DNA of 64,000 bases, taken from NCBI RefSeq assembly GCF_014251255.1, contig NZ_CP059182.1, forward strand, positions 558,001 to 622,000, read 5' to 3'. The DNA is from Blattabacterium cuenoti. Lineage in GTDB: Bacteria; Bacteroidota; Bacteroidia; Flavobacteriales; Blattabacteriaceae. Position 1 is the stretch's first letter. Each line of letters begins with the position of its first letter. Position numbers and translations under genes: made by a program. Positions 60,709 to 64,000 of the stretch are shown piece by piece. The notes beneath the pieces are model-generated. The model was not told the DNA's origin, ran no database searches, and was given only the letters and a program-made list of their open reading frames with translations.

Positions 60709-61046
60709 AAATTATAAAAAAATTTTTTTTCTTTTTTTTCCATAATTTCTAAAGATTTATCCAAACAAAAATCTAATTCTGGAATTTTTTTAACGCGATA
60801 TCTAAGTTTTTTAGATAATAATTTTCTGTAAAAACCAGAATTTAAACGAATTTTTTTTAAAATATTTTTATCTAAAAAAGGATATATTGCTATATATCCC
60901 ATTATGAAACTCATATCACATGAAAGATAAACTCTAATTAAAGTAACTAAATAATTACTACTACTATTATTAAATTCTTTGTGTAAAATTTCTGCAATTT
61001 CTGTATAAAATACTGAAGATAATTTTTTATTTCTAATAGTATCCAT
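60705..61046 (-). CDS. rbfA: Ribosome-binding factor A
   Basis: Assists 30S subunit maturation. The 113-residue protein has the N-terminal helix RNKKLSSVFYTEIAEILHKE, the KH-type middle LVTLIRVYLSCDMSFIMGYI near residue 34, and KLRYRVKKIPELDFCLDKSL near residue 80, the conserved end of the family. It precedes the LolC/E-type permease gene with a 4-nt overlap. Confidence 0.9.
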   Translation of the reverse strand: MDTIRNKKLSSVFYTEIAEILHKEFNNSSSNYLVTLIRVYLSCDMSFIMGYIAIYPFLDKNILKKIRLNSGFYRKLLSKKLRYRVKKIPELDFCLDKSLEIMEKKEKKFFYNF

Positions 61047-61203
61047 TTCTAATATGATTTTTTAATCAACATTCAATAATAATAAAAAAACAAAGAATGG
61101 ATCATTTTTGAATTTGAAATCAAAAAAAAATTTGTAATAGGTTAAATATTGTTGTAACATTGCATTTATATATTCAAATTTATCTTCATCATTATTATTA
61201 TTG

Positions 61204-61277
61204 GGTCCCATAGCTCAGTTGGTTAGAGCACCTGACTCATAATCAGGGTGTCGCTGGTTCAAATCCAGCTGGGACCA
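61204..61277 (+). tRNA. tRNA with CAT anticodon, probably tRNA-Ile2
   Basis: A 74-nt cloverleaf. The acceptor GGTCCCA pairs with TGGGACC, discriminator A, no encoded CCA. Anticodon CAT at 61238-61240 lies in the loop CTCATAA with stem CTGA/TCAG. The C4-G69 and C5-G68 pairs and the overall sequence (GGTCCCATAGCTCAG, GCTGGTTCAAATCCAGC) match tRNA-Ile2, whose C34 is modified to lysidine by TilS. The other CAT tRNA at 43560 looks like elongator Met. Automatic calls would label this Met. Confidence 0.85.
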
Positions 61278-61287
61278 TTTTAATAGA

Positions 61288-61361
61288 TGACCGGGGGGGG
61301 ATTCGAACCCACAACTTACAGTTTAGGAAACTGTTGCTCTATCCTATTGAACTACCCAGTC
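61288..61361 (-). tRNA. tRNA-Arg (CCT)
   Basis: A 74-nt cloverleaf on the minus strand, without encoded CCA. The acceptor GACTGGG pairs with CCCGGTC (one U-G wobble), discriminator A. Anticodon CCT (complement at 61325-61327) is in the loop TTCCTAA with stem ACAGT/ACTGT. The T stem GTGGG against CCCCC has a U50-C64 mismatch inside a run of eight C (see findings). It faces tRNA-Ile2 tail to tail, 10 bp apart. Confidence 0.9.
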
Positions 61362-61382
61362 AATGTCAATAAAAAAAATTAA

Positions 61383-61649
61383 TCAATTTTCCTGTTCCTG
61401 TTGTATAACAGATACAAATGATCTGTTTTTTCTTTTCTTTTTAAAGAGAACAAAACCATTTTTTACAGCATACAAAGTATGATCCTTTCCTATTTTTACA
61501 TTTTTTCCAGGATGATGTTTTGTTCCTCTTTGACGAATAATTATTCCTCCAGATTTAACATATTGGTTTCCATATATTTTTACTCCTAATCTTCTTCCTT
61601 TTGAATCTCTTCCATTTCTAGAACTTCCTGAACCTTTTTTATGAGCCAT
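61383..61649 (-). CDS. rpmA: Ribosomal protein L27
   Basis: Large-subunit protein near the peptidyl transferase centre. The 88 residues begin [20 protein letters not shown] and continue [20 protein letters not shown] and [11 protein letters not shown], the invariant L27 pattern. It overlaps the rplU stop by 11 nt; the rplU-rpmA pair is universal. Confidence 0.97.
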   Translation of the reverse strand: MAHKKGSGSSRNGRDSKGRRLGVKIYGNQYVKSGGIIIRQRGTKHHPGKNVKIGKDHTLYAVKNGFVLFKKKRKNRSFVSVIQQEQEN

Positions 61650-62022
61650 TCAATGAAAATTTATTATTATTCTCTTCTATTTTTTCTTTAGAAACAGATT
61701 TTTTTTCTAAAAAAGAAATTACTTTAATTTTTGTAAAAAAAGGTCTAAATCCATTTTTTACTTGATATCCTTTTCTTCTTTTTTTTTTAAAAATAATTAT
61801 TTTATTTCCTTTTAAATGTTTCAAAATTTCTACTTGAACATTTATATCTTCCAAAAAAGGAGTTCCTATTTTAGAAAAACCGTTTTTATAAAAAAAAAGA
61901 ACTTTGTTCAAAATAATTTTTTCTCCTAAATTTATAGAAGAAGAAAGGGAAGGAACATATACATATTGGTTTTCAATCAATTTGAATTGTTTTCCCAAAA
62001 AATAAACAATAGCATATATCAT
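61639..62022 (-). CDS. rplU: Ribosomal protein L21
   Basis: Large-subunit protein, 127 residues. [20 protein letters not shown] at the start, and the conserved basic end with [20 protein letters not shown] then PFFTKIKV, fit L21. A lysine- and asparagine-rich tail of about 20 residues extends past the usual end. It lies 12 bp after sufS on the same strand. Confidence 0.93.
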   Translation of the reverse strand: MIYAIVYFLGKQFKLIENQYVYVPSLSSSINLGEKIILNKVLFFYKNGFSKIGTPFLEDINVQVEILKHLKGNKIIIFKKKRRKGYQVKNGFRPFFTKIKVISFLEKKSVSKEKIEENNNKFSLNGS

Positions 62023-62033
62023 AAAAAATTTCT

Positions 62034-63269
62034 TTAAGACTTAAACAAAAACTTTTTTGCTTTTAAAAGACCATCAAACAAATAATCTATTTCTTTAAAA
62101 GTATTATATACAGAAAAACTTACACGAATCATTCCTGTTACATTAAAAAAACTCATTAGAGGGTGAGCACAAAGATGGCCCGTTCTAACAGCAATTCCTA
62201 AACGATCTAAAACACTTCCTACATCAAAACAATGCAATTTACTTAAATTAAATGAGATGATACTAGATTTTTCTTTAGGATCATTATTTCCATATAATTG
62301 AATTCCATCAATATCATTTAATCGTTTTATAGCATAAATTAAAAGTTTTTCTTTATAAGATTGGATATTTTTTATTCCTATTTTCTCTACAAAATCTATA
62401 GCAGCTCCCCAAACAATAATTCCTTCTATATTGGGAGTTCCAGCTTCAAATTTGAATGGTAAGTCTGAGTAAATAGTTTTTTTAAAACTTACTTTCTTTA
62501 TCATTTCTCCACCTCCTTGATAAGGAGAAAGATTTTCTAATATTTTCTCTTTTCCATATAAAACTCCAATTCCAGTAGGTCCATACATTTTATGCGCAGA
62601 AAAAACATAAAAATCCGTATTTAGATCTTGTACATTTAAACATAAATTGGACATAGCTTGTGCTCCATCAATCAAAACTAAAGCTCCATATTCGTGAGAT
62701 TTATCAATAATCTTTTTAATAGGATTAATTATTCCTAAAACATTAGATATATGATTAATAGCTACAATTTTTGTTTTCTCTGAAATTAAAAATTCAAAAT
62801 GTTCTAACTGCAAAATTCCATTTTTATTAATAGGAATAATCTTTAATAATGCTTCTTTTTTCTCACAAAGAATTTGCCATGGAACAATATTTGAGTGGTG
62901 TTCAAGATAAGAAATAATAATTTCATCTCCTTTTTTGATTAAAGGAGTTATGCTATATGCTACTAAATTAATAGATTCTGTAGCTCCCTTTGTAAAAATA
63001 ATTTCTGAAGGAGATTTTGCATGAATAAATCTTTGAATTTTTTTTCTGACTTTCTCTACATGAAAAGTGGCTTTTTGACTAAGGAAATGAAATCCACGAT
63101 GGATATTAGAATTCATTGTAGAATAATAATTTTCAGAAGCCCGAATCACTTGTAAAGGTTTTTGAGTAGTTGCTGCATTATCTATATAGACTAAAGGATT
63201 AGAATCAATTTTTTGATTCAAAATTGGAAATTGATTCCTAATTTTTTGAATTTTTTCTTGTGAAAGCAT
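62034..63269 (-). CDS. sufS: Cysteine desulfurase SufS
   Basis: PLP enzyme providing sulfur for Fe-S cluster assembly. The 411-residue protein has VYIDNAATTQKPLQVI near residue 27, PLP lysine in VFSAHKMYGPTGIGVLYG near residue 226 and catalytic Cys in GIAVRTGHLCAHPLM near residue 361, the SufS pattern rather than IscS. It is 9 bp after sufD, which agrees with a suf operon. LeuC is one client that needs Fe-S clusters. Confidence 0.95.
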   Translation of the reverse strand: MLSQEKIQKIRNQFPILNQKIDSNPLVYIDNAATTQKPLQVIRASENYYSTMNSNIHRGFHFLSQKATFHVEKVRKKIQRFIHAKSPSEIIFTKGATESINLVAYSITPLIKKGDEIIISYLEHHSNIVPWQILCEKKEALLKIIPINKNGILQLEHFEFLISEKTKIVAINHISNVLGIINPIKKIIDKSHEYGALVLIDGAQAMSNLCLNVQDLNTDFYVFSAHKMYGPTGIGVLYGKEKILENLSPYQGGGEMIKKVSFKKTIYSDLPFKFEAGTPNIEGIIVWGAAIDFVEKIGIKNIQSYKEKLLIYAIKRLNDIDGIQLYGNNDPKEKSSIISFNLSKLHCFDVGSVLDRLGIAVRTGHLCAHPLMSFFNVTGMIRVSFSVYNTFKEIDYLFDGLLKAKKFLFKS

Positions 63270-63278
63270 ATATTATGA

Positions 63279-64000
63279 TTAATATATATCTAATTTTTTT
63301 TTCATTTTTTTTAAAAGTAAATTTTTCAGTTTAAAAATATTAATAGATTTCAATATTTCTTCTAAAAAAGAAAATAGCAATAAAGCTCTACTTTTTGTTT
63401 CTGGAATCCCTCTTGATTGAAAATAAAACAAATCAGAATCATGAATATTTCCAACAGTACAACCATGCGAACATTTTACATCATCAGAAAAAATTTCCAA
63501 TTGAGGATTAGTATATATGCAAGCTTCATTAGAAAGAAGAATATTATTGTTTCTTTGAAACGCATTAATTCCTTTGATCCATTTATTTACAATAATTTTC
63601 CCATTAAAGATTCCTTTAGATTTTCCCCATAAAATATTTTTGTATAACTGAAAACTAATAGAATTAGAATAGAGATGATCTACTAAAGTATGATGGTCTA
63701 TCAATTGATTTTCTGATAAAAGAGATATTCCGTATAAATAAGAAGAAGCGGATTCTCCATGAGAATAAACATTTAAATTATTTCTAATCAATTTTCCTTG
63801 AAGAGAAAAAGTATAAATTGAACATTTACTATAAAGTTTTTGTTTAAAAAAAGTGTTATCGATCATGGAATGTTCTTTCAAATCATCTTGAATCTTATAA
63901 AATTCTATTTTGCTATTATAAAAAGCATAAATTTCACTGGTTGAATTGATCAATCCCAAATATTTTTTTAAACATCTATGATGTTCAACTATTTTAACAG
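63279..64000 (-). CDS. sufD: Fe-S assembly protein SufD, N-terminus cut by window edge
   Basis: Scaffold partner of SufBC. The frame stays open through base 64000, so about 240 C-terminal residues are seen. VKCSHGCTVGNIHDSDLFYF near the end, followed by QSRGIPETKSRALLLFSFL, is the SufD/SufB signature. The upstream frame (KIVEHHRCLKKYLGLINS) continues past the edge, so the TTG at 63959 is not a start. sufS follows after 9 bp. Confidence 0.92.
   Translation of the reverse strand, partial: VKIVEHHRCLKKYLGLINSTSEIYAFYNSKIEFYKIQDDLKEHSMIDNTFFKQKLYSKCSIYTFSLQGKLIRNNLNVYSHGESASSYLYGISLLSENQLIDHHTLVDHLYSNSISFQLYKNILWGKSKGIFNGKIIVNKWIKGINAFQRNNNILLSNEACIYTNPQLEIFSDDVKCSHGCTVGNIHDSDLFYFQSRGIPETKSRALLLFSFLEEILKSINIFKLKNLLLKKMKKKLDIY

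Overview
The window looks like the chromosome of a reduced, very AT-rich Bacteroidetes (Flavobacteriales) endosymbiont, most probably a Blattabacterium-type cockroach symbiont. The reasons are the bifunctional LpxC-FabZ fusion, a flavobacterial GHMP (mevalonate-type) kinase, a RibF read from TTG, several Bacteroidetes -7 promoter elements (TAnnTTTG) about 30 nt before starts, genes packed edge to edge, and retained amino-acid (leucine, shikimate), cofactor and nitrogen genes. No mobile element, prophage, CRISPR array or rRNA gene was seen. The genus is an inference from gene content; it was not checked by a search.

Layout. 1-4.2 kb (minus): nadK, uppS and a bamA that runs off the left edge. 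4.3-6.4 kb (plus): mevalonate-type kinase, rluB and a frameshifted aroQ. 6.4-10.1 kb (minus): acpP-fabF-rnc-alpha/beta hydrolase-frameshifted engB. 10.2-19.0 kb: pckA, ribE, pdxA, atpDC, ribF and an AddB-like nuclease. 19.0-23.3 kb (minus): the leuACDB operon. 23.4-31.5 kb: a large unknown protein, a small membrane protein, tyrS, era, clpB and prfB. 31.6-37.6 kb: arginine decarboxylase and agmatinase (polyamines plus urea), cmk, fabG, menD and a SanA-like protein. 37.7-43.5 kb: secA, a DUF2795 protein, fmt, HU and pdxH. 43.5-54.3 kb: tRNA-Met, dnaN, pheT, glyS, trxB, an orphan HsdR_N-like nuclease domain, gapA, lepA, tRNA-Arg(CCG), frameshifted pth and sucD. 54.3-64 kb: an efp remnant, lpxC-fabZ, rpmH, an M14 peptidase, a CPBP protease, an rdgB remnant, rnz, a LolC/E-type permease, rbfA, tRNA-Ile2(CAU)-type, tRNA-Arg(CCT), rpmA, rplU, sufS and the 3' part of sufD.

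The main theme is reading-frame decay at homopolymers. Three genes of basic metabolism or translation (aroQ, engB, pth) are each broken exactly at a run of eleven A on the coding strand, with the rest of the protein intact and conserved. Two need one more A and one needs one fewer. Intact fabG and the AddB-like gene carry A12 runs in frame. This pattern fits transcriptional slippage at poly(A), known from Buchnera and Blochmannia; homopolymer sequencing error is the alternative.

A second theme is erosion of particular parts. LpxC has lost an internal segment and lpxA is absent from its usual flavobacterial place. PheT lacks its EMAP-like tRNA-binding domain. efp and rdgB survive only as recognisable scraps at their expected positions.
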